From Nemertoderma westbladi (lineage: Eukaryota > Xenacoelomorpha > Nemertodermatida > Nemertodermatidae): a stretch of 64,000 bases of DNA. Positions 39,599-49,708 of this stretch are shown piece after piece (positions within the stretch are counted from its first letter, which is position 1; every line of letters starts with the position of its first letter). Below the pieces are notes generated by a model. The model saw only the letters and a list, made by a program, of their open reading frames with translations, ran no database searches and was not told the DNA's origin. The DNA is taken from positions 26,649 through 90,648 of the forward strand of contig JAUCBJ010003298.1 of assembly GCA_032718475.1 (NCBI GenBank). The letters are read 5' to 3'. A program made the position numbers and the translations under genes.

Positions 39599-39678
39599 AT
39601 TCGGTCGTTTTTACGTTAATATAAATTTATTTAATTGCTTCAAATTAGTTACGTTACGTCGGTCGGTAGCTATATTTT
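39599..39678 (+). other. 3' flank of the C2orf69-like gene
   Basis: A short AT-rich segment lies between the stop codon and the inserted MITE. No canonical AATAAA is seen here, so the transcript may run into the mobile element. CTATATTTT at 39670-39678 is the left copy of the 9-bp direct repeat that borders that element. Confidence 0.45.
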
Positions 39679-40272
39679 GGATACATGACCGAACGTAATC
39701 AGGATCGAATGTAACATAGTTATTTCGTATCGAACGTAACCGCAATTATGTTACATTGGATCCTATAACTATGTTACATTCGATCTACAAATTACTAAGC
39801 TCGAATGTACCATTGCCATTTCAGCATTTACAGATTTAAAGGAGCAGGTTACAGAGGCGTGTAGGGGGAACCAAAACAATAAACGAAAGTTAACACATGT
39901 TACAAGATTATGCAGGTTACTTTTATTTAAAGGCTGAAAGGAGCAGGTTACAGAGGCATGTTAGGGGAACCAAAACAATAAACGAAAGTTAACACATGTT
40001 ACAAGATTATGCAGGTTACTTAATTGGGTCTTGGGTCTTTGTTTCGTACTCACCAACACCAAACTGTTTCTTCCTGTAATTATACGAAGCATTTCATCGG
40101 TTAACTCCTGAAATCAAAACACAACTGAAATAAATGTATGTTACATTCGAGCTTAGTAATTTGTAGATCGAATGTAACATAGTTATAGGATCCAATGTAA
40201 CATAATTGAGGTTACGTTCGATTCGTAAAAACTATGTTACATTCGATCCTGATTACGTTCGGTCTGTCACCC
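39679..40272. mobile_element. MULE-like MITE with long terminal inverted repeats and a 9-bp target duplication
   Basis: Two arms of about 145 bp, 39685-39830 and 40136-40268, are close reverse complements. Shared blocks include ACCGAACGTAATCAGGATCG, TTGGATCCTATAACTATG and CTACAAATTACTAAGCTCGA. The element is bordered by the 9-bp direct repeat CTATATTTT at 39670-39678 and 40273-40281. Long inverted repeats with a 9-bp duplication are the usual pattern of Mutator-like elements. The outermost 8 bp do not match well, so the exact ends are uncertain. The interior holds two copies of the dispersed AGCAGGTTACAG repeat. There is no transposase, so it would need one supplied from elsewhere. Confidence 0.75.
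39835..40022 (+). repeat. Two tandem copies of the dispersed AGCAGGTTACAG repeat
   Basis: Within the MITE, an approximately 100-bp segment starting AAAGGAGCAGGTTACAGAGG is repeated twice. Each copy continues with GGGGAACCAAAACAATAAAC and ends in GATTATGCAGGTTACTT. The same core recurs elsewhere in the window, so this family either lies inside the MITE by insertion or was spread by it. Confidence 0.8.
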
Positions 40273-40393
40273 CTATATTTTTTAGTGTTTGATTTGTCGC
40301 ATTAGAGTTTTTGTGTTTCAACAGTACAAATATTCAATATGAAGAGGAATTCAATACTCTAAGTGATTATTTTGTGTTAATTATCAGTTAGCA

Positions 40394-42544
40394 TTGTTGT
40401 TATTTTATGTTGTTCTGATTTTGTATATTTTAACGATTAATTGCGATTTTAACTATGACTGGGAGAAACTCGGAACTGACAATGCTGTAAAGGATGCTTA
40501 TACAGTAGAAGTTCAAAACCGCTTTGAAGCACTTCAGTCAATGGATGAAGACCAATCCACCGATTCAATATACCAGAATATAATAACAGCCCACAAGGAA
40601 TCAGCTAAGAGGCATATCCCCCAGAAACCTAAACGAAAACAGTATGTGCCATGGCAAAACTCTGAGGTTACTTGTAAGAGAGAAGATCTTAAGATAGCCT
40701 ACAAAGTTAAAACCGAACAACCAACAACCGAAAACATTAACAAGGTTGAGAAAGCGAAGGACGATCTTAAATTGGCCTACAACATCAGCCAGGAAAAGTA
40801 CATACAGGATAAAACTGAAGCAATTACAACTGCTCACATACAGCAACAATCAAGACTTACCTGGCAAACTGTAAATGAGGTATCTGGTCGGAAAAGTTGT
40901 GCAAAGGGGCGCCTCAAAGCCGATAGTCCTGAAGAACGTGTTGGGAAGTGGAAAAATCACTTCAGCAACTTGCTTGGGCAGCCACCAAACATCGAGGTCA
41001 GCCCTACAAGGAAAATATATGACAAGACACTACCTATAGAAACAGGGGACTTCACACCTGCCGAACTCCAAAGAAGCATTAAAAGCATGTCCAATAATAA
41101 AGCGAGTGGATTAGATGAAATCCCAGCGGAGGTATGGAAAACCGGAGTGCTAAATAGACCATTATTGAATGTTTGCAACCGGATGTTAAAAGGGGAAAAG
41201 CCACCACCAATTTGGACTAAAGGTCAACTAAAGCCTCTCCCCAAGAAAGGAGACCTCGGCATACCAACAAACTATCGTGGGATCTGTCTGCTTGTGGTAG
41301 CTGCCAAAATATACAATAAAATGATTCTATATAGGATTAGGCCTCACATAGAGAAACTACTGCGTAAGAGCCAAAACGGATTTCGACCAAGTAGATCAAC
41401 AATAGCTCAGATACTTGCACTACGGAGACTGATTGAAGGAATTAAGTCAAAGAATCTCCCCGCAGTCATGACTTTTGTGGACTTCAAGAAGGCATTCGAC
41501 TCCATCCATAGAGGTAAAATGCTTGAAATCCTAAGAGCTTATGGAATACCAGAAGTAATTGTTGCTGGCATTGGATTGCTATATTGTGACACAGAAGCGC
41601 AGGTACTCTCACCAGATGGTGAAACTGAGTTTTTCTCAATCCTGGCTGGCGTACTGCAAGGTGACACATTAGCACCATTACTATTTGTAATTGTGCTGGA
41701 TTACGCAATGAGGACGGCCACAAAGGGTGAAGATCTGGGATTCACACTTCAAGAACGCAGAAGTAGTAGATATCCGGCAACTACAGTCACAGACACTGAC
41801 TTTGCGGATGACATCGCCCTGCTCTCTAATACGCTAGCAGATGCACAGCTTCTACTAAATAAAGTGGAGAGGGCTGCTAAGGAGGTTGGATTGCATATAA
41901 ATGCTACCAAGACCGAATTCATGACCTTTAATGTTGATGGAAACTTGACAACCATTGATAATAATCAACTAAGGAAGGTCGATGACTTCCAGTACCTTGG
42001 ATCATGGATAGAGAGTAGCAAAAAGGACATAGAAGTTAGGAAAGCAAAGGCTTGGGTAGCTCTATCAAAAATGGATACCATCTGGAAATCAGATCTCTCC
42101 AGGCACCTGAAGACCAAGTTCTTTCGAGCCACAGTGGAAAGTGTATTTTTATACGGGGGTGAGACCTGGACACTGACTAAATCACTTCAACAACGAATTC
42201 ATGGTTGCTACACAAGACTACTAAGGGCAGCCCTAAACATCAGCTGGAGACAACACATGACAAACGCCGAGCTTTATGGTACAATACCACCTGTATCAAC
42301 CACCCTCCGCGAACGCAGATTAAGATTCAGTGGGCACTGCTGGCGAAGTAAAGACGAGGTCATACCAGATCTACTTCTCTGGCAACCAACTCATGGAAAG
42401 CGTAGTCGTGGACGACCTGCCATAACATATATAGATCAACTTGAAAGGGATACTGAACTTGGGAGAAACGAAATTGCGACAACTATGGAGAATCGGGAAG
42501 CCTGGAAGGATCTCATTTCCACTGTCCGAGTTCGCTCGACCTAG
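40394..42544 (+). CDS. Non-LTR retrotransposon reverse transcriptase, 5'-truncated, frame open
   Basis: This 716-codon open frame encodes a LINE reverse transcriptase. Motif A is FVDFKKAFDS (about residues 361-370) and motif B is GVLQGDTLAPLLF (419-431). The catalytic FADD is at 470-473, giving the expected three aspartates. Upstream lie YRGICLL and QNGFRPSRST. After the thumb comes the conserved C-terminal block ETWTLTKSLQQR...LRERRLRFSGHCWR...HGKRSRGRPAITY, seen in many invertebrate RTE-like or Ingi-like elements. I cannot fix the clade. The apurinic endonuclease domain that should precede it is absent. Family similarity starts at about residue 20 (NYDWEKLGTDNAVKD), and the hydrophobic first 19 residues are probably unrelated flanking DNA. 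So the copy is truncated on insertion but young enough to keep its frame. No poly-A tail is evident, and the end may lie near 42545-42620. Confidence 0.93.
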   Translation: MLLFYVVLILYILTINCDFNYDWEKLGTDNAVKDAYTVEVQNRFEALQSMDEDQSTDSIYQNIITAHKESAKRHIPQKPKRKQYVPWQNSEVTCKREDLKIAYKVKTEQPTTENINKVEKAKDDLKLAYNISQEKYIQDKTEAITTAHIQQQSRLTWQTVNEVSGRKSCAKGRLKADSPEERVGKWKNHFSNLLGQPPNIEVSPTRKIYDKTLPIETGDFTPAELQRSIKSMSNNKASGLDEIPAEVWKTGVLNRPLLNVCNRMLKGEKPPPIWTKGQLKPLPKKGDLGIPTNYRGICLLVVAAKIYNKMILYRIRPHIEKLLRKSQNGFRPSRSTIAQILALRRLIEGIKSKNLPAVMTFVDFKKAFDSIHRGKMLEILRAYGIPEVIVAGIGLLYCDTEAQVLSPDGETEFFSILAGVLQGDTLAPLLFVIVLDYAMRTATKGEDLGFTLQERRSSRYPATTVTDTDFADDIALLSNTLADAQLLLNKVERAAKEVGLHINATKTEFMTFNVDGNLTTIDNNQLRKVDDFQYLGSWIESSKKDIEVRKAKAWVALSKMDTIWKSDLSRHLKTKFFRATVESVFLYGGETWTLTKSLQQRIHGCYTRLLRAALNISWRQHMTNAELYGTIPPVSTTLRERRLRFSGHCWRSKDEVIPDLLLWQPTHGKRSRGRPAITYIDQLERDTELGRNEIATTMENREAWKDLISTVRVRST

Positions 42545-42771
42545 TAGTAGTAACGATTAATAATATCAAAAATTTAGGTATTTAATATTTATATATAATA
42601 AATATATTTAAGTAATAATTTCTTTTATATCGCTGCCAGAAGAACTGTTGTTTCGTTGTTCTCCACTATCTGCATCATATCGCTGTTAATAATAGAAGCT
42701 AACTTCTAACTACTAACAGTATACTGCAGAATTAACCAACGTGTGGCAGAATTGAATGGGAGAATCTTTTC
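42545..42771. other. AT-rich 3' flank of the LINE
   Basis: A short spacer with AATAAATATATTTAAGTAAT-type sequence that may include the LINE 3' end. No gene is visible. Confidence 0.5.
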
Positions 42772-43626
42772 ACAGTCTTCTATAGTAAACCCTTCCACTC
42801 TGTTTCGTAAAGGAATGCCTGTTCACCACCATGGATGATCTTCTACAGTAAACCCTTCCACTCTGTTTCGTAAAGGAATGCCTGTTCACCACCATGGATG
42901 ATCTTCTGCAGTAATCCTTTCCACTCTGTTTCGTAAAGGAATGCCTGTTCACCACCATGGATGATCTTCTGCAGTAATCCTTTCCACTCTGTTTCGTAAA
43001 GGAATGCCTGTTCACCACCATGGATGATATTCTGCAGTAATCCTTTCCACTCTGTTTCGTAAAGGAATACCTGTTCACCACCATGGATGATCTTCTGCAG
43101 TAATCCTTTCCACTCTGTTTCCTATAGGAATGCCTGTTCACCACCATGGATGATCTTCTGCAGTAATCCTTTCCACTCTGTTTCGTAAAGGAATGCCTGT
43201 TCACCACCATGGATGATCTTCTGCAGTAATCCTTTCCACTCTGTTTCGTAAAGGAATGCCTGTTCACCACCATGGATGATCTTCTGCAGTAATCCTTTCC
43301 ACTCTGTTTCGTAAAGGAATGCCTGTTCACCACCATGGATGATCTTCTGCAGTAATCCTTTCCACTCTGTTTCGTAAAGGAATGCCTGTTCACCACCATG
43401 GATGATCTTCTGCAGTAATCCTTTCCACTCTGTTTCCTATAGAATGCCTGTTCACCACCATGGATGATCTTCTGCAGTAATCCTTTCCACTCTGTTTCGT
43501 AAAGGAATGCCTGTTCACCACCATGGGTGATCTTCTGCAGTAATCCTTTCCACTCTGTTTCCTAAAGGAATGGCTCTTCACCACCATGGATGATCTTCTG
43601 CAGTAATCCTTTCCACTCTGTTTCCC
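42772..43626. repeat. Minisatellite, 63-bp unit, about 13.5 copies
   Basis: The unit contains GATGATCTTCTGCAGTAATC and CTTTCCACTCTGTTTCGTAA, ending in CCTGTTCACCACCATG. Sixty-three is divisible by three and the reverse strand lacks stops, so 21-residue repeats appear in reverse open frames (VVNRHSFTKQSGKDYCRRSSM). One 62-bp unit at about 43435 breaks that frame. Each unit carries TCTTCTGCAG on the plus strand, which resembles a 3' splice acceptor. Units are over 90% alike. Confidence 0.96.
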
Positions 43627-43679
43627 AAGTTGCCTTGGTTCCCATTTATCAACCAGTTTTAAACGAAGAAAGATGAAAG

Positions 43680-43805
43680 TAAGGGTTGGGCTAGGCTGCA
43701 GCATTTAAAGCATTCTGGCAAAACAGTGCTGCCCCATCTAGGGATCGAACCAGGGCTTCCTAGTTGGAATCCCAAGAATATCACCTCAAGACCAAGCTGC
43801 TGCTG
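43680..43805 (-). mobile_element. Probable tRNA-derived SINE remnant
   Basis: On the minus strand GGTTCGATCCC (43741-43751) is a perfect RNA polymerase III B box. TGGTCTTGAGG (about 43785-43795) fits the A box at 10 of 11 positions, with normal tRNA-like spacing. The flanking arms do not fold as a full tRNA, and a following ATGGGGCAGCACTG segment is outside tRNA structure. This favours a SINE head rather than a tRNA gene. Confidence 0.55.
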
Positions 43806-46800
43806 TGTAGCAGAATTAACCATAGTGTAGCAGAAGTAGCCAATGTGTAGTAGAATTAAACAATGTGTAGCTGAAGTCAGAATTAAACAATGTGTAGCAG
43901 AATTAACCAAAGTGTAGCAGAAGTCAGAATTAAACAATGTGTAGCAGAATTAACCAAAGTGTAGCAGAAGTCAGAATTAACCAAAGTGTAGCAGAAGTCA
44001 GAATTAAACAATGTGTAGCTGAAGTCAGAATTAAACAATGTGTAGCTGAAGTCAGAATTAAACAATGTGTAGCAGAATTAACCAAAGTGTAGAAGAAGTC
44101 AGAATTAAACAACGTGTAGCTGAATTAACCAAAGTGTAGCAGAAGTCAGAATTAACCAAAGTGTAGCAGAAGTCAGAATTAAACAATGTGTAGCTGAAGT
44201 CAGAATTAAACAATGTGTAGCTGAAGTCAGAATTAAACAATGTGTAGCTGAATTAACCAATGTGTAGCTGAATTAACCAAAGTGTAGCAAAAGTCAGAAT
44301 TAAACAATGTGTAGCTGAAGTCAGAATTAAACAATGTGTAGCTGAATTAAACAATTTGTAGCAGAATTCAACAAAGTGTAGCAGAAGTCAGAATTAAACA
44401 ATGTGTAGCAGAATTAACCAAAGTGTAGCAGAACTCAGAATTAAACAATGTGTAGCTGAAGTCAGAATTAAACAATGTGTAGCTGAATTAACCAATGTGT
44501 AGCAGAATTAAACAATGTGTAGCTGAACCAAAGTGTAGCAGAAGTCAGAATTAAACAATGTGTAGCTGAAGTCAGAATTAAACAATGTGTAGCTGAATTA
44601 AACAATTTGTAGCAGAATTCAACAAAGTGTAGCAGAAGTCAGAATTAAACAATGTGTAGCAGAATTAACCAAAGTGTAGCAGAAGTCAGAATTAAACAAT
44701 GTGTAGCTGAAGTCAGAATTAAACAATGTGTAGCTGAATTAACCAATGTGTAGCAGAATTAAACAATGTGTAGCTGAATTAACCAAAGTGTAGCAGAAGT
44801 CAGAATTAAACAATGTGTAGCTGAATTAACCAAAGTGCAGCTGAAGTCAGAATTAAACAATGTGTAGCTGAATTAACCAATGTGTAGCTGAAGTCAGAAT
44901 TAAACAATGTGTAGCTGAATTAACCAATGTGTAGAAGAATTAAACAATGTGTAGCTGAATTAACCAAAGTGTAGCAGAATTAAACAATGTGTAGCAGAAT
45001 TAACCAAAGTGTAGCTGAAGTCAGAATTAAACAATGTGTAGCTGAATTAACCAAAGTGCAGCAGAAGTCAGAATTAAACAATGTGTAGCTGAAGTCAGAA
45101 TTAAACAATGTGTAGCTGAATTAACCAATGTGTAGCAGAATTAAACAATGTGTAGCAGAATTAACCAAAGTGTAGCAGAAGTCAGAATTAAACAATGTGT
45201 AGCAGAATTAAACAATGTGTAGCAGAATTAAACAATGTGTAGCTGAAGTCAGAATTAAACAATGTGTAGCTGAATTAACCAATGTGTAGCAGAATTAAAC
45301 AATGTGTAGCAGAATTAACCAAAGTGTAGCAGAAGTCAGAATTAAACAATGTGTAGCAGAAGTCAGAATTAACCAAAGTGTAGCAGAAGTCAGAATTAAA
45401 CAATGTGTAGCTGAAGTCAGAATTAAACAATGTGTAGCAGAATTAAACAATGTGTAGCAGAATTAAACAATGTGTAGCTGAATTAACCAAAGTGTAGCAG
45501 AAGTCAGAATTAAACAATGTGTAGCTGAAGTCAGAATTAAACAATGTGTAGCTGAATTAACCAAAGTGTTGCAGAAGTCAGAATTAAACAATGTGTAGCT
45601 GAATTAAACAATGTGTAGCTGAATTAACCAATGTGTAGCAGAATTAAACAATGTGTAGCTGAATTAAACAATGTGTAGCAGAATTAAACAATGTATAGCA
45701 GAATTAACCAAAGTGTAGCAGAAGTCAGAATTAAACAACGTGTAGCTGAATTAACCAAAGTGTAGCAGAAGTCAGAATTAACCAAAGTGTAGCAGAAGTC
45801 AGAATTAAACAATGTGTAGCTGAAGTCAGAATTAAACAATGTGTAGCAGAATTAAACAATGTGTAGCTGAAGTCAGAATTAAACAATGTGTAGCTGAATT
45901 AACCAATGTGTAGCAGAATTAAACAATGTGTAGCAGAATTAACCAAAGTGTAGCAGAAGTCAGAATTAAACAATGTGTAGCAGAAGTCAGAATTAACCAA
46001 AGTGTAGCAGAAGTCAGAATTAAACAATGTGTAGCTGAAGTCAGAATTAAACAATGTGTAGCAGAATTAAACAATGTGTAGCAGAATTAAACAATGTGTA
46101 GCTGAATTAACCAAAGTGTAGCAGAAGTCAGAATTAAACAATGTGTAGCTGAAGTCAGAATTAAACAATGTGTAGCTGAATTAACCAAAGTGTAGCAGAA
46201 GTCAGAATTAAACAATGTGTAGCTGAATTAAACAATGTGTAGCTGAATTAACCAATGTGTAGCAGAATTAAACAATGTGTAGCAGAATTAAACAATGTGT
46301 AGCAGAATTAAACAATGTGTAGCAGAATTAACCAAAGTGTAGCAGAAGTCAGAATTAAACAACGTGTAGCTGAATTAACCAAAGTGTAGCAGAAGTCAGA
46401 ATTAACCAAAGTGTAGCAGAAGTCAGAATTAAACAATGTGTAGCTGAATTAAACAATGTGTAGCTGAATTAAACAATGTGTACCTGAAGTCAGAATTAAC
46501 CAAAGTGTAGCAGAAGTCAGAATTAAACAATGTGTAGCTGAAGTCAGAATTAAACAATGTGTAGCAGAATTAAACAATGTGTAGCAGAATTAACCAAAGT
46601 GTAGCAGAAGTCAGAATTAAACAACGTGTAGCTGAATTAACCAAAGTGTAGCAGAAGTCAGAATTAAACAATGTGTAGCTGAAGTCAGAATTAAACAATG
46701 TGTAGCTGAATTAAACAATGTGTAGCTGAAGTCAGAATTAACCAAAGTGTAGCAGAAGTCAGAATTAAACAATGTGTAGTAGAATTAAACAATGTGTAGC

Positions 46801-47930
46801 TGAAGTCAGAATTAAACAATGTGTAGCTGAAGTCAGAATTAAACAACGTGTAGCTGAATTAACCAAAGTGTAGCAGAAGTCAGAATTAAACAATGTGTAG
46901 CAGAATTAAACAATGTGTAGCTGAAGTCAGAATTAAACAACGTGTAGCTGAATTAACCAAAGTGTAGCAGAATTAAACAATGTGTAGCAGAAGTCAGAAT
47001 TAAACAATGTGTAGCAGAATTAAACAATGTGTAGTAGAATTAAACAATGTGTAGCTGAAGTCAGAATTAAACAATGTGTAGCTGAATTAACCAATGTGTA
47101 GCTGAAGTCAGAATTAAACAATGTGTAGCAGAATTAAACAATGTGTAGCTGAAGTCAGAATTAAACAACGTGTAGCTGAATTAACCAAAGTGTAGCAGAA
47201 GTCAGAATTAAACAATGTGTAGCTGAAGTCAGAATTAAACAATGTGTAGCTGAAGTCAGAATTAAACAATGTGTAGCTGAATTAACCAATGTGTAGCAGA
47301 ATTAAACAATGTGTAGCTGAATTAACCAATGTGTAGCAGAATTAAACAATGTGTAGCTGAATTAACCAATGTGTAGCAGAATTAAACAATGTGTAGCTGA
47401 ATTAAACAATGTGTAGTAGAATTAAACAATGTGTAGCTGAAGTCAGAATTAAACAATGTGTAGCAGAATTAAACAATGTGTAGCTGAAGTCAGAATTAAA
47501 CAACGTGTAGCTGAATTAACCAAAGTGTAGCAGAAGTCAGAATTAAACAATGTGTAGCAGAATTAAACAATGTGTAGCTGAAGTCAGAATTAAACAACGT
47601 GTAGCTGAATTAACCAAAGTGTAGCAGAAGTCAGAATTAAACAATGTGTAGCTGAAGTCAGAATTAAACAATGTGTAGCTGAAGTCAGAATTAAACAATG
47701 TGTAGCTGAATTAACCAATGTGTAGCAGAATTAAACAATGTGTAGCTGAATTAACCAATGTGTAGCAGAATTAAACAATGTGTAGCTGAATTAACCAAAG
47801 TGTAGCAGAAGTCAGAATTAAACAATGTGTAGCTGAATTAACCAAAGTGCAGCAGAAGTCAGAATTAAACAAATGTGTAGCAGAATTAACCAATGTACAG
47901 CAGAATTAAACAATGTGTAGCAGATGTGAC
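43801..47930. repeat. Array of interleaved 20-bp and 27-bp units, about 4.1 kb
   Basis: Two unit lengths alternate irregularly. The short unit is GTGTAGCAGAATTAAACAAT (20 bp). The long unit has an extra AGTCAGA (27 bp). Independent sites vary between GCAG and GCTG and between AACAAT and ACCAAAG, so the order of unit types looks like a barcode. Larger blocks recur, for example around 45355 against 45978 and 47130 against 47560. The last unit ends only about 24 bp before the splice acceptor at 47952. Many units carry TTAAC, which fits the animal branch-point consensus yTnAy. Confidence 0.95.
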
Positions 47931-47952
47931 GGGATTTTATTTTTTCCTTTAG

Positions 47953-48090
47953 ATGTGGAGCGATGGAGTTGTTGAACTTCTAGAAAGAGATGAACCGCTA
48001 CCCAATACTAGAGTAGCTAGTATATTTGCGTCCAACGTTAACAACAACACCGAGGATACTGATACGTGGCAGGATGATTTGGAAATACAG
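47953..48090 (+). CDS. Polybromo-like BAH protein, internal exon A
   Basis: This 138-bp exon lies between a strong acceptor (TTTTTTCCTTTAG at 47952) and a strong donor (CAG/GTAAGT at 48091). It is open in one frame, 46 codons, reading MWSDGVVELLERDEPLPN to TWQDDLEIQ. The sequence is acidic and I recognise no domain in it. Its link to the next exon rests on phase (0 to 0), proximity (221-bp intron) and the BAH start in that exon. In polybromo-1 this position would be the linker between the last bromodomain and the first BAH domain. Whether the first Met is a start codon is doubtful, because it sits directly on the splice junction. Confidence 0.65.
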
Positions 48091-48311
48091 GTAAGTTGAT
48101 CGAAACTCCACAAATAGACCCCCGAACAAACGAGACATTATCTACTTCCCGATCAAATAGCTTTGTTACTGCCATACTGCTCGATTGCAACCATACTGAA
48201 TCTGGCGCCTAATTACAACTATATTCAATAATTAATAATAATGACAAATTCTTTGAATTGTAATTATTATTTTGGATTTTACAATTAAATAATATTTACT
48301 TTGTCCCACAG

Positions 48312-48448
48312 GATGTTGTTATAGAACATTACCCAGATGGAGAGGAAGGGAGTATCTACTACGAACAAGTCTCTCTGCAGACAGGAACCTTCAAACTGGG
48401 AGATTGTGTTTATGTGAGATCGGATAGAGACAAACCATTCCTAGCGAG
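48312..48448 (+). CDS. Polybromo-like BAH protein, internal exon B (start of BAH domain)
   Basis: The exon opens after TTTGTCCCACAG and ends at AG/GTAGGG. Its 137 bp encode about 45 residues ending in TFKLGDCVYVRSDRDKPFLAR. GDCVYVRS is the typical opening of a BAH (bromo-adjacent homology) domain, a chromatin-binding module. The exon ends in phase 2, and its last AG joins the A of the exon at 63467 to give Arg and then LDKMW, which continues a canonical BAH motif (R-I/L-D-K-M-W). That agreement in phase and sequence supports a 15-kb intron between them. The last 27 bp and the donor are the founder of the 37-bp array that follows. Confidence 0.78.
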
Positions 48449-49708
48449 GTAGGGTACAGGATAGAGACAAACCATTCCTAGCGAGGTAGGTACAAGATAG
48501 AGACAAACCATTCCTAGAGAGGTAGGGTACAGGATAGAGACAAACCATTCCTAGAGAGGTAGGGTACAGGATAGAGACAAACCATTCCTAGAGAGGTAGG
48601 GTACAGGATAGAGACAAACCATTCCTAGAGAGGTAGGGTACAGGATAGAGACAAACCATTCCTAGAGAGGTAGGGTACAGGATAGAGACAAACCATTCCT
48701 AGAGAGGTAGGGTACAGGATAGAGACAAACCATTCCTAGAGAGGTAGGGTACAGGATAGAGACAAACCATTCCTAGCGAGGTAGGGTACAGGATAGAAAC
48801 AAACCATTCCTAGAGAGGTAGGGTACAGGATAGAGACAAACCATTCCTAGCGAGGTAGGGTACAGGATAGAAACAAACCATTCCTAGAGAGGTAGGGTAC
48901 AGGATAGAGACAAACCATTCCTAGCGAGGTAGGTACAAGATAGAGACAAACCATTCCTAGAGAGGTAGGGTACAGGATAGAGACAAACCATTCCTAGAGA
49001 GGTAGGGTACAGGATAGAGACAAACCATTCCTAGAGAGGTAGGGTACAGGATAGAGACAAACCATTCCTAGAGAGGTAGGGTACAGGATAGAGACAAACC
49101 ATTCCTAGAGAGGTAGGGTACAGGATATAGACAAACCATTCCTAGCGAGGTAGGGTACAGGATAGAGACAAACCATTCCTAGCGAGGTAGGTACAAGATA
49201 GAGACAAACCATTCCTAGAGAGGTAGGGTACAGGATAGAGACAAACCATTCCTAGAGAGGTAGGGTACAGGATAGAGACAAACCATTCCTAGAGAGGTAG
49301 GGTACAGGATAGAAACAAACCATTCCTAGCGAGGTAGGGTACAGGATAGAGACAAACCATTCCTAGCGAGGTAGGGAACATGATAAAGACAAACCATTCC
49401 TAGAGAGGTAGGGTACAGGATAGAGACAAACCATTCCTAGAGAGGTAGGGTACAGGATAGAGACAAATCATTCCTAGAGAGGTAGGGTATAGGATAGAGA
49501 CAAACCATTCCTAGAGAGGTAGGGTACAGGATAGAGACAAACCATTCCTAGAGAGGTAGGGTACAGGATAGAGACAAACCATTCCTAGAGAGGTAGGGTA
49601 CAGGATAGAGACAAACCATTCCTAGAGAGGTAGGGTACAGGATAGAGACAAACCATTCCTAGAGAGGTAGGGTACAGGATAGAGACAAACCATTCCTAGA
49701 GAGGTATG
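48422..49708 (+). repeat. 37-bp minisatellite copied from an exon end and its splice donor, about 35 copies
   Basis: The unit is GTAGGGTACA followed by GGATAGAGACAAACCATTCC and TAGAGAG. The first copy's GATAGAGACAAACCATTCCT and AGCGAG are the coding end of the BAH exon, and GTAGGG is its donor. So each unit repeats the exon end and the AG/GT junction. Most later copies have TAGAGAG for TAGCGAG. In the coding frame the donor reads AGG TAG, so using a later donor would meet a stop at once. Confidence 0.95.

Noticed and set aside
42770-44240. Reverse open frames with VVNRHSFTKQSGKDYCRRSSM or MFNSDFCYTL repeats
   Set aside because: These are by-products of the 63-bp and 20/27-bp arrays, with no unique flanking coding sequence.
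1-49708. CRISPR-like repeat arrays
   Set aside because: The repeats are directly adjacent with no unique spacers, no cas genes are present, and the DNA is plainly animal nuclear DNA.
48422-49708. Coding tandem repeat extending the BAH exon
   Set aside because: The unit is 37 bp, not a multiple of three, and the frame meets TAG at the first junction, so it cannot be an in-frame repeat domain.
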